A DNA stretch of 11,224 bases. Source: Coemansia sp. RSA 1804. Its lineage: Eukaryota; Kickxellomycota; Kickxellomycetes; Kickxellales; Kickxellaceae. The notes beneath the pieces were generated by a model, which saw nothing but the letters and a program-made list of their open reading frames with translations, ran no database searches and was not told the DNA's origin. Shown here piece by piece: positions 1 to 6,865 of the stretch. Within the stretch, counting starts at the first letter, position 1; every line of letters starts with the position of its first letter. The stretch covers positions 1 to 11,224 of the forward strand of contig JANBTH010000799.1 in NCBI GenBank assembly GCA_027578815.1. Reading direction: 5' to 3'. Made by a program: the position numbers and the translations under genes.

Positions 1-231
1 AACGAAGTGCAGTTATCCCAACCCTTTTAAAACCGAGGAAAATCAGGCCCACGTTTAGGTAAAGAAAAGAGAAAAAAAACCTTTTCCTTGTGAAATGGCG
101 AGGCGCATTTCAACGCAATTTATAAAAATTGCCCCCAGCACTTCCAGATGGCAGCCACAGGTGTTTTGGGGCGTCCTCACGTGAACCAGCAAACTTTACA
201 ATTTCCACACCCTATTTCTTTTATTTATTCA
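1..231. other. Intergenic stretch left of the Hikeshi gene
   Basis: I see no supportable gene here. The stretch holds an A-rich tract (about 60-80), a TATA-like TTTATAAAAATT (119-130) and a palindromic E-box (listed separately). It also carries the poly(A) signal of the minus-strand Hikeshi gene: two overlapping AATAAA hexamers on the minus strand (220-225 and 224-229) only a few bases past the stop codon. The TATA-like site and E-box could belong to a gene beyond the left edge, which cannot be judged from this window. Confidence 0.5.
177..184. promoter_or_regulatory. E-box octamer TCACGTGA
   Basis: A perfect 8-bp palindrome, TCACGTGA, which is the core recognised by bHLH factors of the Cbf1/USF class. 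It lies about 50 bp beyond the 3' end of the Hikeshi gene, so it would more naturally serve a gene to the left of the window. An octamer of this kind also occurs by chance, so function is unproven. Confidence 0.3.
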
Positions 232-912
232 TTAGTCCTGTTGCATCGACGTATCCGGATCACGCTGCACCTTGCGCAAAAACGAGGTGTACCAGTCCTC
301 AAACACCCTGACGGGAAGCACCTGGACGGGCGCGTTGGATCCGATCGGCCCCATCGTGGACGGGTCCTGCCGTGCTGCAAAGGACATTGCGTAGTCGTAC
401 AGGTTCTGCAGCACACGCTCGGAAAAGGCCTTTGCGGCCTGGAACGGCATGCCCGCAACGTTGCCGCTGCCCTCGGCGCGCGCCGACGATGCGGGAACCA
501 GCGAGTGCGACTGCGACGTCGGAGCCGCCATGGCTGTGCTATCCTGCTGCTGCTGCTGCTGCTTGGTTTGCATCTGCTGCTCAACGGCCTGCAGCGGCTC
601 AATGGATATCCCAAGCTCGGCACTAATGCTCGGCATGCGAGCGGCTGCCTCCTCGGGAGTGAGTGTGGATTTAAGCCTGAATATGGCGCTGGGCTTGTCG
701 TTGGACAGAGCGCCCAGCAGCTGCCAGCTCTTGTTGGGCCACAAGAGATGCACGGTGGCCGCGTACCCGGGTTCAAATGGAATCGTTCCTAGCAGGAACA
801 CCACGATGTGGTTGATGCTGTGGGCGTCGGATAGTTCAAACACGTACTTGTTCACGTCCACCTGCTGTAGATTTGTCTGAACCAGTCTGCCTGCTACGAT
901 GCACCCGAACAT
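232..912 (-). CDS. OPI10: Hikeshi / OPI10 family protein
   Basis: A 226-residue homologue of Hikeshi (C11orf73; yeast Opi10). The family binds FG-nucleoporins and carries Hsp70 into the nucleus during heat stress. The N-terminus opens MFGCIVAGRLVQT, followed by SINHIVVFLLGTIPF (about residues 32-46) and WQLLGAL (63-69) with NDKPSAIF (71-78), all hallmark segments of the family. The C-terminal helical part ends with the VFEDWYTSFLRKVQ segment (about 203-216), which matches the usual VxxWYxxFxRR end. The protein is about 30 residues longer than the human one. The extra length is a low-complexity linker with a run of six glutamines (118-123) and an Ala/Ser-rich stretch (127-150). The start is certain because the family begins at this Met. 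There is no intron in the coding part, and AATAAA follows the TAA stop almost at once. Confidence 0.95.
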   Translation of the reverse strand: MFGCIVAGRLVQTNLQQVDVNKYVFELSDAHSINHIVVFLLGTIPFEPGYAATVHLLWPNKSWQLLGALSNDKPSAIFRLKSTLTPEEAAARMPSISAELGISIEPLQAVEQQMQTKQQQQQQDSTAMAAPTSQSHSLVPASSARAEGSGNVAGMPFQAAKAFSERVLQNLYDYAMSFAARQDPSTMGPIGSNAPVQVLPVRVFEDWYTSFLRKVQRDPDTSMQQD

Positions 913-1373
913 TGTGTGTGGTTGTATTTACAAGTAAGGCGGTGTGATATTAATTGCGCAAGGGGCTTTAGGGCCGGAAAATAAAAGTAAAAAAAAAGAC
1001 GACGAGGCGAGACCAGACAAAAAGAGTAATATCAAAAACCATTTCAAATTCAGACGCAAGAAAGCAAAAGAAAGTCAGAAAAGGAAAGCGTACCTTCTGC
1101 ACATTGTCTGAGGCTTCTGTGTTGTTCGACAACATGCTCTGTTTCGTCATCTGAGAAAAGACTGTGGGATTAACAATCCCGTGGCAAAAATCGCGCAATC
1201 ATCCCGTGCTCTCATATTATTAATACCCGGTTTTCATCGACCGGTTAAAACAAGCGAGGCCTAAACCTCGCTTTTCTTTTCTTTTTTTCTTCACCCTTAT
1301 CTTCCTTTTTTTCTTCTTCCTTCCCACATAGATAAACACTTTGCTTATTGTACACATAGCCTTTCCTGCTTTG
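913..1373. other. Divergent promoter region between Hikeshi and glutaredoxin 1
   Basis: Both flanking genes are transcribed away from this 460-bp stretch. The right end is a long pyrimidine tract (about 1271-1326, TTTTCTTTTC-like), typical of fungal promoters or 5' leaders. A short GC hairpin sits just before it (listed separately). On the minus strand, positions 1150-1094 read as an open frame from an ATG that ends at a plausible splice donor (GTACGC at 1093-1088), with a weak acceptor CTAAAG near 966. This could be a 5'-leader exon of Hikeshi, but the support is thin and I do not call a gene. Confidence 0.4.
1252..1273. other. 8-bp GC hairpin followed by a T-rich tract
   Basis: AAGCGAGG (1252-1259) and CCTCGCTT (1266-1273) form a perfect 8-bp inverted repeat around a 6-base loop, CCTAAA. 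The T-rich pyrimidine tract follows immediately on the plus strand. It resembles a bacterial intrinsic terminator, but in this eukaryotic setting it lies in the promoter or 5' leader of the glutaredoxin gene. An mRNA-leader structure or chance is more likely. Confidence 0.35.
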
Positions 1374-1886
1374 ATGGGTGTCGCATCGTCTCTTCCTCAT
1401 ACCAGTTCATCCGCCCAAAACATGCCGATTGCATCAAAGGCCGTATCAGGGCTTGTCAGAAGACTCATCAGCGACAACAGCGTGATGGTGTTCTCCAAAT
1501 CGTACTGCCCGTACTGCGACCGCGCCAAACGGCTCCTGACGGAGAGGGGAGTAGAGTTCAACGCCATCGAGCTGGACAACAGGAAAGACGGATCGGACAT
1601 CCAGGACCATCTGGCGACTATCAGTGGCCAGCGCACGGTGCCAAACGTCTTTGCCAACGGCCACCATGTTGGCGGATGCGACGACACGTTTGTTGCCTTC
1701 AGAACTACCAAGTTCGTGGACCTTCTGAATGGCCCCGTTGGCAGGTTTGCCGACGCAAAGTCTGAGACGCCCAAGGAGAAGGCAAACGCAAAAGAGGAGG
1801 AGAGCGCGTCCTCGGCCGCTGCTTCTCAGGCGGAATTGGGACGCGCGTCTCCGGCTGTCGTGGATGACGATAAGGCTGCCGTCTAG
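1374..1886 (+). CDS. Dithiol glutaredoxin, copy 1 (intact motifs)
   Basis: Class I glutaredoxin that reduces disulfides or protein-glutathione mixed disulfides using glutathione. With the first ATG (1374) the protein has 170 residues. The thioredoxin fold begins near residue 26. The active site CPYC is at 45-48 within SKSYCPYC, the cis-proline motif TVP is at 88-90, and the glutathione-binding GGCDD is at 100-104, so all key residues are present. After the domain (ends about 125) comes a charged Lys/Glu/Ala/Ser-rich tail ending in VVDDDKAAV. A second in-frame ATG (1422) aligns with the start of copy 2 and would give 154 residues. The 16 residues between the two ATGs begin MGVASS, which fits an N-myristoylation consensus (Gly2, Ser6). 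Either start is possible. This copy and the gene at 2493 are tandem duplicates, with 75 identical of 99 aligned core residues by my count. Confidence 0.92.
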   Translation: MGVASSLPHTSSSAQNMPIASKAVSGLVRRLISDNSVMVFSKSYCPYCDRAKRLLTERGVEFNAIELDNRKDGSDIQDHLATISGQRTVPNVFANGHHVGGCDDTFVAFRTTKFVDLLNGPVGRFADAKSETPKEKANAKEEESASSAAASQAELGRASPAVVDDDKAAV

Positions 1887-2492
1887 CCGGATCGTATCTC
1901 AGGCTCCAGCACAATCCCTGAATGAAACTCGTGTGATGCCGGGTTATACGTAGCCTGCACACGACATGTATTGTGTTGTGCGCTGGATCATTTTGCAGGT
2001 CTCTTCATGTGGAAATCTTTTTGCTCTCCTGGTTGTTCAATAGCCTTCTCAATGCTCATTAGCGATTATATATCTATTTTTATAATATATTATTAAGCAA
2101 CTCATTTACTTGGGATTTACGTGGTCTATGCCTTGCCACGCACATCACTACAATATAAAGTTCCATGTTGTTTCTTTATCTGGAGAAAATATATTGTAAT
2201 AAATGTAAAATACTAGCTGGGGTGCCAGTTTTGAGCACAGCTCATCATGTCTCGACAAGATTCTAGAATATTGATGAATCTCTCTTAAGGCACTTTTCAA
2301 CAAGCTTTTACAATCAACAATTTTGGATACCTTTTCAGCAAAGTTCTACCGCTTACATTTCACGGCTTTATATTAGCAATACAATTTTCCCATTCTTCAG
2401 TTGTAAGCAGCAAAGTCAAGGCATTCTTTCTTTGGGTTTTTTTTCTCCTACTTTGACAGGCGTCACATCGTACTAGTCCATCCGTCCGAAAC
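1887..2492. other. 3' region of glutaredoxin 1 and promoter of glutaredoxin 2
   Basis: An AT-rich spacer. The first 60 bases after the copy 1 stop are alignable with the sequence after copy 2 (shared GCTCCAGC-CAATCCCTGAATG), so the duplication includes the 3' flank. The last 50 bases before the copy 2 ATG align with the bases before the copy 1 second ATG (TTTGACAGGCGTCACATCG against TTTGATGGGTGTCGCATCG), so it includes the 5' flank too. A heat-shock-element-like array is listed separately. There is no open frame worth calling. Confidence 0.6.
2251..2283. promoter_or_regulatory. Heat-shock-element-like array upstream of glutaredoxin 2
   Basis: Alternating 5-bp units in correct phase: CTC-CAA-TTC-GAA-TTG-GAA-TCT, with the trinucleotides separated by two bases. 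TTC (2261-2263), GAA (2266-2268) and GAA (2276-2278) are perfect, and TTG (2271-2273) is one base off. The inner TTCTAGAA is a perfect inverted pair. This is the layout recognised by trimeric Hsf1. It lies about 215 bp before the copy 2 ATG. I see no equivalent before copy 1. The site is predicted from sequence only. Confidence 0.4.
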
Positions 2493-2870
2493 ATGGAGAC
2501 CGAGTCGGATTCCGTACCGGAGCTTGTCAGAAAGCTCATCAGCGACAACAACGTAATGGTGTTCTCAAAGTCGTACTGCCCGTACTGCAGCCGCGCCAAG
2601 CGCCTTCTGGCCGAAAAGGGGATAAAGTTCAACGCCATCGAGCTGGACAACAGAATCGACGGATCGGATATCCAGGACTACCTGGCGACTATCACCGGCC
2701 AAAACACAACGCCTAACGTCTTTGCCAACGGCCACCACGTCGGCACACTGGATGAAACGGTTGCTGTTCTCAATACCGCAAAGTTCCAGGACCTTCTGAA
2801 TGGCCCTGCCGGAAAGTTTGCTGGTGCAGCGCCGGAAGAGCCCAAAGAAGATGCAAAACCGGCAAAGTAG
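2493..2870 (+). CDS. Dithiol glutaredoxin, copy 2 (altered glutathione site, shortened tail)
   Basis: A 125-residue paralogue of the glutaredoxin at 1374. The thioredoxin-fold core and the active-site CPYC (29-32, in SKSYCPYC) are intact, and the cis-proline is kept (TTP instead of TVP). The usual GG-C/S-D-D glutathione-binding motif reads GTLDE (2742-2756), and the residues just after it also differ most from copy 1. The C-terminus is short, ending EDAKPAK. In the same frame, 12 codons beyond the stop, a second TAG closes a stretch that reads AVADDKSAI and matches the copy 1 tail, so the present stop is a later truncation. The start at 2493 is preferred because a stop in the homologous upstream stretch (ACTAG near 2472) rules out the longer start of copy 1. 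Confidence 0.92.
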   Translation: METESDSVPELVRKLISDNNVMVFSKSYCPYCSRAKRLLAEKGIKFNAIELDNRIDGSDIQDYLATITGQNTTPNVFANGHHVGTLDETVAVLNTAKFQDLLNGPAGKFAGAAPEEPKEDAKPAK

Positions 2871-2909
2871 TTCCCGGGAGCCGTGGCAGATGACAAGTCC
2901 GCCATCTAG
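2871..2909 (+). pseudogene. Relic of the glutaredoxin C-terminal tail after a premature stop
   Basis: In frame with copy 2 and directly after its TAG, twelve codons read FPGAVADDKSAI, followed by a second TAG at 2907-2909. The copy 1 tail ends PAVVDDDKAAV followed by TAG and the same next bases (CCGGAT). The nucleotide alignment continues through both stops, so this was once coding. It is now 3' UTR unless the first TAG is read through. Confidence 0.7.
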
Positions 2910-3098
2910 CCGGATAACACCCACAAGCTCCAGCGCAATCCCTGAATGCTGTGTATATCGTCATCCCTGGCTTTATCTCCGCAGTGTGGATTTTACCTTA
3001 TTCTTCCTTTTCTGCTTTTAGCTGTCTCGGGTATTATGACTATTATAATGGAGCTGCTCTTCACTCCTGGATCTACATAAGCTGGTTGCTGTTTATTA

Positions 3099-3896
3099 TC
3101 ATCTGCCGCTGGTCAGCGCATCCACGGCGTCGGAGAACGTGTCAAACGTGCCGTCCAGCGGTGCCAGAGCCTTGGCTTCATCGCTGGCGCGGTACTTTCC
3201 CGTGCGCACCAGGTACCGCTGGAGTCGCAGGTCGTGAGCGCCGCCGCCGAGGTCGGCGAGGACGTCATCGCCGATCATGGCCACGGACTCTGGCGACTCC
3301 AGAAGGCCCATGTCGGCCAGCGCAAGCTGGTAGAACTCTCTGGCGGGCTTCCCTACAAGCACCGCACGCTTGTCTGCCGCGTACTCTAGTGCGGCCACAA
3401 ACCCGCCCGGCCCCATCGATAGCTGGCCCTCGGACTGCGCGTAGTACTTTGCCCGGTGGATCCCGACCAGGTCGGCGCCGTCCTGGAGCGCCCGGAACGC
3501 GCGGTTCATGTGGGAGTAGTCGAATCGCGACGGCGCCAGCCCTACTACCACCGCCGTGTGTGGCGGCGTCTGGTCGATGTCGCCGAACTGCTCCAGTGCC
3601 GCGTCCTCGAGAAGCAGCAGCGGTCGGTACCCCTTCTCCAACACCAGTCGCTTGGCCGCACTGAGCGAGGTGAATATCTCGCTGCGGTCCAGCGCAAACC
3701 CCAGACCCACCAGCTTGTTGTACAGCCGCTCGTCGCTGGTTTTGGTCGAGTTTGTCACAAACCGCACCCGGATCCCCGTGTCGCGAAGCTTCCTTAGCGC
3801 CGCAACTGCGTTCGGGGTCACTTTGTCGTCTATGTGAAGCGTGCCGCTGAGGTCGAGCAGAACCCCCTTGAGCGCCTTGCGTGTGGTTGCCATCAT
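3099..3896 (-). CDS. HAD-superfamily phosphatase, HDHD2-like
   Basis: A 265-residue HAD hydrolase of the C2-capped HDHD2/LHPP group. Motif I is DLSGTLH (Asp15 nucleophile). As in HDHD2 the residue at Asp+2 is serine (Ser17) rather than the usual acid/base Asp. Motif II is VTNST (47-51), the motif III lysine is in VGKP (Lys183), and motif IV is MIGDD (207-211) with Asp215. HDHD2-specific segments are also present: EIFTSLSAAK (73-82), VVGLAP (117-122), HRAKYY (147-152), GPGGFVAALEYA (162-173) and RTGKYRASDE near 231-240. The true substrate of the family is poorly known, and a small phosphorylated metabolite or phosphoprotein is expected. Two consecutive ATGs open the gene. The stop is followed one base later by AATAAA. 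An oddity is that the glycine-rich segment after GGGAHD reads LRLQRYLV (see findings). Confidence 0.93.
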   Translation of the reverse strand: MMATTRKALKGVLLDLSGTLHIDDKVTPNAVAALRKLRDTGIRVRFVTNSTKTSDERLYNKLVGLGFALDRSEIFTSLSAAKRLVLEKGYRPLLLLEDAALEQFGDIDQTPPHTAVVVGLAPSRFDYSHMNRAFRALQDGADLVGIHRAKYYAQSEGQLSMGPGGFVAALEYAADKRAVLVGKPAREFYQLALADMGLLESPESVAMIGDDVLADLGGGAHDLRLQRYLVRTGKYRASDEAKALAPLDGTFDTFSDAVDALTSGR

Positions 3897-4102
3897 TCAG
3901 TGTTATAGTGCCAACAGAGAATAAAAGAAAAATCCAAAAAATAAAGCGTAAACAAAGATCAAGAATACCAGAGCCAGGCAAAGACTTGACTTCATATGTT
4001 ATATTTTTTTGCTGCTAAATGTTTGAATAGGCTACATGCACATCACTTATGGACAGCCCATTCCCAATGAATCCAGCTCTGCTTTCTCTCTTTAAAGAAG
4101 AC
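3897..4102. other. Spacer between the MYG1 3' end and the HDHD2-like gene start
   Basis: About 205 bp with an A/T-rich centre. On the minus strand it serves as 3' flank of MYG1 and promoter/leader of the HDHD2-like gene, with a T-rich leader just before the ATG. No gene is seen. Confidence 0.5.
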
Positions 4103-5194
4103 TCAGTCCATGGTCAGGGCCTTGCGTGCGAGCGCCAGGGCGCCGTCCCTCGTTTTGTTGCCACCAATGAACCCAGACTGGTGAATAAAGATGCATCCTT
4201 CAATTCCAGCACGCTCCGACAGCTCATTGTCGCGAACGCCGCGCCAGGCCTCCGGCAGCGCATGGCGGCTCTTGAACGACCCGGGGGCTTCAGGCACCGC
4301 CTGGACGCGCCAGTTGTTCGCGGGATCCGGATACAGAACATAGATGAGCTTGGCAAGGTTGGGATCCTTCGTACGCGCATCCTGCTCAATCGTGTCCAGA
4401 TAGTCCTTCCACGGACAGAACTGGTCAAACAGCACGATCTGGCCGCTCGGGTCCACCTCGAACCGGCCTTCGAACCCCTGCTCCACGACTTTGCGCCCAG
4501 GCATCCAGGCCAACGCAAAGTAGCGCACGCGCTCGTACAGCTCCTCGCCGGTTATCTTCATTGCGTTGGCGAACCGGGCATCCATGTCGCCTTCGGGCTG
4601 GTTCCACCACGGATTCAGACGCAAAACCCGCGACCCGAGCCCCGTGCTCTCCTTGTACGCCGGCTCAATGTCGTCCGGGTACCGCGGGATGCCGTTGTCG
4701 TTGCCGTCGATGCCCTCGATAAGAACCTCGTAGATCTTGTCGTACAGGACATCCACCTCCTGGTCACCGATCTTCTCGTCTGCCAAAATCGCCCTGATCA
4801 CGTCCTTTCCGTAATGCTTGTATATCAGTCCGGCGCTGCTGAGCTTCGTTTTGTAGTTCTCCGAAAACTGCTCGTCGAATCCGCGCTGGTGATGATCGTA
4901 CCGCTTGGCATCGTGGTCGTACACGCCGCCCACGTCAACAACAATGTCGCACGTATCCAGAACGGCCGGGTCGCGGCTGCGCACCACCTTGGCATCCTTG
5001 TACTCGCCCAGCTGGTGGAGCATGTAGCATGCCAGCGCCTCGTCGCAGTGGAACGTGCCGCTGTGTGTACCGATTGTCTTGGGCATTGCTGGATGTATGC
5101 TGCTGATTCTGCGGCTTGAAATCCGATTGCGATAAATGGGCAGTGCTTTACTAGGCGAAAATAAACTATTTGAAAGAAACCCTCTGAGAAGCAT
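4103..5194 (-). CDS. MYG1: MYG1 3'-5' RNA exonuclease (DHH family)
   Basis: A 363-residue homologue of MYG1, a DHH-superfamily exonuclease that processes RNA in mitochondria and nucleus/nucleolus in the studied relatives. The conserved core starts at residue 40 with IGTHSGTFHCDEALAC (metal ligands His44, His49, Asp51). It continues with RSRDP (72-76), DIVVDVGGVYD (83-93) and the signature YDHHQRGF (99-106), then KLSSAGLIYKHYG, LYDKIYE and GNDNGIP. The C-terminal hallmarks include LNPWWNQP, FEVDPSGQIV, WRVQAVP, PEAWRGVRD, GCIFIHQSGFIGGNKTRDGA. The first 36 residues are rich in Arg, Ser and Leu and lack acidic residues, as in a mitochondrial presequence. Met37 could be an internal start giving a non-mitochondrial form. 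The gene is intron-free and lies downstream of Rpb7 on the same strand, 235 bp away. Confidence 0.96.
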   Translation of the reverse strand: MLLRGFLSNSLFSPSKALPIYRNRISSRRISSIHPAMPKTIGTHSGTFHCDEALACYMLHQLGEYKDAKVVRSRDPAVLDTCDIVVDVGGVYDHDAKRYDHHQRGFDEQFSENYKTKLSSAGLIYKHYGKDVIRAILADEKIGDQEVDVLYDKIYEVLIEGIDGNDNGIPRYPDDIEPAYKESTGLGSRVLRLNPWWNQPEGDMDARFANAMKITGEELYERVRYFALAWMPGRKVVEQGFEGRFEVDPSGQIVLFDQFCPWKDYLDTIEQDARTKDPNLAKLIYVLYPDPANNWRVQAVPEAPGSFKSRHALPEAWRGVRDNELSERAGIEGCIFIHQSGFIGGNKTRDGALALARKALTMD

Positions 5195-5429
5195 ACGAGA
5201 GCAAGCGGAGCAGGGACTAGGAATGAAAGAAAAAAAAAAAAGTAATTTCTTTGTAAAATTCCTTTTTTCTGGGTTTCGAAGAAGAGGTGGGTGAAAAGAA
5301 CTGCTTGTAAAGTCTTTATTGTTTCTGGATTAAACTTTGAGGTAGCCTAATCTTTGCAAAAGATACATTATGATCCAGCACGTGATATGAAATGGACACA
5401 TACACATGAGCAACGGTCCCCAGTCCTTT
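5195..5429. other. Spacer between Rpb7 3' end and MYG1 start, with an E-box
   Basis: About 235 bp, with A/T tracts including a run of twelve A (about 5229-5240). A CACGTG E-box core (5379-5384, in GCACGTGA) lies about 185 bp upstream of the MYG1 ATG. No gene is seen. Confidence 0.45.
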
Positions 5430-5942
5430 CTACTCTATTACGCCCAGATAGTCTTCCTTGATCGTGCCAATGGTATAGATTGCCGTTGCGTCGATACGCA
5501 CGCCAGTTATCTTGACGCGAACAAGCGTTCCGACCTCAATCTTTTGTTCTTCCGAGTGGTACGACGGCGGATTGCTGTGCTGGTTGAACTTCATGTCAGC
5601 GGGGATAAGCTGGGTGGAAACAAAGATCTCGAGCGGACCAGCCATAGATTTGAAGCCCATCCGGTTGACCTTGGTGACCACTGCATCCATGACCTCGTTT
5701 CTAAACGGCCTGAACAGGATTGCCGAGTACTTTACTTCAAACTCGGCCGAGCCCAGTCCCGGGAGTATCTTCCCCATCTGGATCTCGAGGATCGCCACCA
5801 CGGCCACAATGTATCCGTACCGCCCGGAGCATAGGTCCTTGACGTCCTCGTACAGTCGCTGTGTGACAAACTCGCGCATCCGTGGCCCTAAGAACGACGG
5901 ATGCAGGGTGATTGTGTGTGTCAGTTTCTTGTGGAAAAACAT
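5430..5942 (-). CDS. RPB7: RNA polymerase II subunit Rpb7
   Basis: A 170-residue protein, almost exactly the length of yeast Rpb7 (171). With Rpb4 it forms the stalk of RNA polymerase II and binds emerging RNA. The N-terminal tip domain (1 to about 77) shows MFFHKKL, TLHPSFLGPRM and GRYGYIVAVV, with GKILPGLGSAEFEVKYSAILFRPF around residues 57-80. The C-terminal S1/OB domain starts about residue 81 (NEVMDAVVTKVNRMGF) and contains MKFNQHSNPPSYHS and the terminal IGTIKEDYLGVI. NPPSY and KEDYLG set it apart from Rpc25 and Rpa43. No intron is seen. It is the last GC-rich gene before the AT-rich island to its right. Confidence 0.96.
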   Translation of the reverse strand: MFFHKKLTHTITLHPSFLGPRMREFVTQRLYEDVKDLCSGRYGYIVAVVAILEIQMGKILPGLGSAEFEVKYSAILFRPFRNEVMDAVVTKVNRMGFKSMAGPLEIFVSTQLIPADMKFNQHSNPPSYHSEEQKIEVGTLVRVKITGVRIDATAIYTIGTIKEDYLGVIE

Positions 5943-6000
5943 TGGTAGACCAACCCAGCTGCTGTATGCGTGTTAAACCTGGAAAAAAACTAGCTTCTGT

Positions 6001-6357
6001 TCAACAAAGTATATATGAAGGCTTAATATACAACAATCGTAGGAAGAGCAGACTAAGACGGCGTTGTGTGGACTCAAAGGACGAACAGGCAATAATGATG
6101 GCTGCTCCAATCTTGACAGTAAATGGGATCTTTGCTGATGCATTAATTTGTTTATGCTTGGGATTTATGGGGGATGGGTAATGATAATCAGATTCGCAAT
6201 CTTGTTGATCTGATAATATGCGTATATTCTCAGCACCAGATTCATGGAGACGATTTAAAAATACATATTTTGTCCTTGTCAACGCGTTTGTTTTGAGTAT
6301 GAAGTCTATATGCATATTATTCCCAGTAAGCATACGGTATAATAGTACTTTTGGCAT
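6001..6357 (-). CDS. Uncharacterised 118-residue open frame (doubtful gene)
   Basis: Starts at a true ATG and stays open for 118 codons in AT-rich DNA, somewhat longer than chance would usually give. I recognise no domain. The translation is hydrophilic for the first 80 residues and has one hydrophobic segment near 85-95 (VKIGAAIIIACSSF), possibly a membrane segment. It would end only about 58 bp before the Rpb7 ATG on the same strand, leaving little room for the Rpb7 promoter, which argues against a real gene. It may be an orphan gene, a relic, or chance. Confidence 0.2.
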   Translation of the reverse strand: MPKVLLYRMLTGNNMHIDFILKTNALTRTKYVFLNRLHESGAENIRILSDQQDCESDYHYPSPINPKHKQINASAKIPFTVKIGAAIIIACSSFESTQRRLSLLFLRLLYIKPSYILC

Positions 6358-6468
6358 TGGTAAAAAATGTTTATCATCTGATTAGAAAGATATCGGCATG
6401 TTCGTCATATTTGTCATCTATTATAGATATATTAACTGTTTTGGGTGGAGCAAGTCACTTTGCAATTT

Positions 6469-6494
6469 AAACTACCAAAGAGCCCTGGTAGTTT
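6469..6494. repeat. 9-bp perfect inverted repeat
   Basis: AAACTACCA (6469-6477) and TGGTAGTTT (6486-6494) with an 8-base loop, AAGAGCCC. Two outer T-G pairs could extend the stem to 11 in RNA. It is one of several inverted repeats in the AT-rich island. Function unknown. Confidence 0.6.
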
Positions 6495-6788
6495 GGTATA
6501 AGCCTGTGGTATAATTAATACATGTGAGTAGTCCAATTCGGAAACACCTAAACAGAATATAATGCACATGACTGTTTACCCGTTTCCAAGTAAATGGCGG
6601 CATTTCTGTTTTTACTTTATATTAAATTATAAGCAATCTAGCATTAATATTAACTTGAATAAGGCAAGCATAGTCAAATACCATATGCAAACAGGGAAAC
6701 AGAAACGGAAATTAAATGAAAAACGTGGAATTTCAAATGCAGCTTTTGTAATTTAAATGCCATTAACTGTTTTTACACGAGTTTGCAA

Positions 6789-6795
6789 TATAAAG
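6789..6795 (+). promoter_or_regulatory. TATA box of small paralog 1
   Basis: TATAAAG starting 77 bases before the ATG at 6866. The second paralog has its TATA box at exactly the same distance, which supports both as promoter elements. Confidence 0.55.
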
Positions 6796-6865
6796 ACAGA
6801 CTTTGGCATGTCGATATAATGCGTTTTTCTCATTTTTGTCTTTGTTTTCCTTTTCTCTTTCAAAA

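Larger units (their letters stand above)
5943..6865. other. AT-rich stretch between Rpb7 and the first small paralog
   Basis: Base composition drops sharply to AT-rich right after the Rpb7 start. The first 60 bases must hold the Rpb7 leader/promoter (minus strand). One minus-strand open frame with a real ATG (6357 to 6001, 118 codons) is listed separately. A plus-strand 64-codon frame (6562-6756) looks random. A 9-bp inverted repeat (6469-6494) and a TATA box (6789-6795) are listed separately. Confidence 0.5.

Noticed and set aside
541..563. CTG/CAG repeat in Hikeshi as a possible unstable repeat
   Set aside because: It encodes only a run of six glutamines in a linker, ordinary low complexity.
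148..792. A 214-codon plus-strand open frame opposite Hikeshi
   Set aside because: It is the antisense shadow of a GC-rich conserved gene, and its translation is Arg/Leu/His-rich without any recognisable domain.
966..1150. An upstream exon of Hikeshi on the minus strand with donor GTACGC and acceptor CTAAAG
   Set aside because: The acceptor is poor, and Hikeshi proteins start at the MFGC methionine. At best it would be a leader exon.
4049..5119. A 356-codon plus-strand open frame opposite MYG1
   Set aside because: The minus strand encodes a clear full-length MYG1 with all motifs. The plus frame mirrors its codon bias.
6480..6545. A tRNA-like A-box (TGGTAGTTTGG) and a TTCGGA later on
   Set aside because: The A-box lacks the key A, no T-arm of 5 pairs forms around the TTCGG, and no acceptor stem closes. 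The A-box-like bases belong to the inverted repeat.
6562..6756. A 64-codon plus-strand open frame with an ATG
   Set aside because: Lys/Asn/Ile-rich translation of AT-rich DNA, no resemblance to the neighbouring small paralogs, and it ends just before the paralog 1 TATA box.
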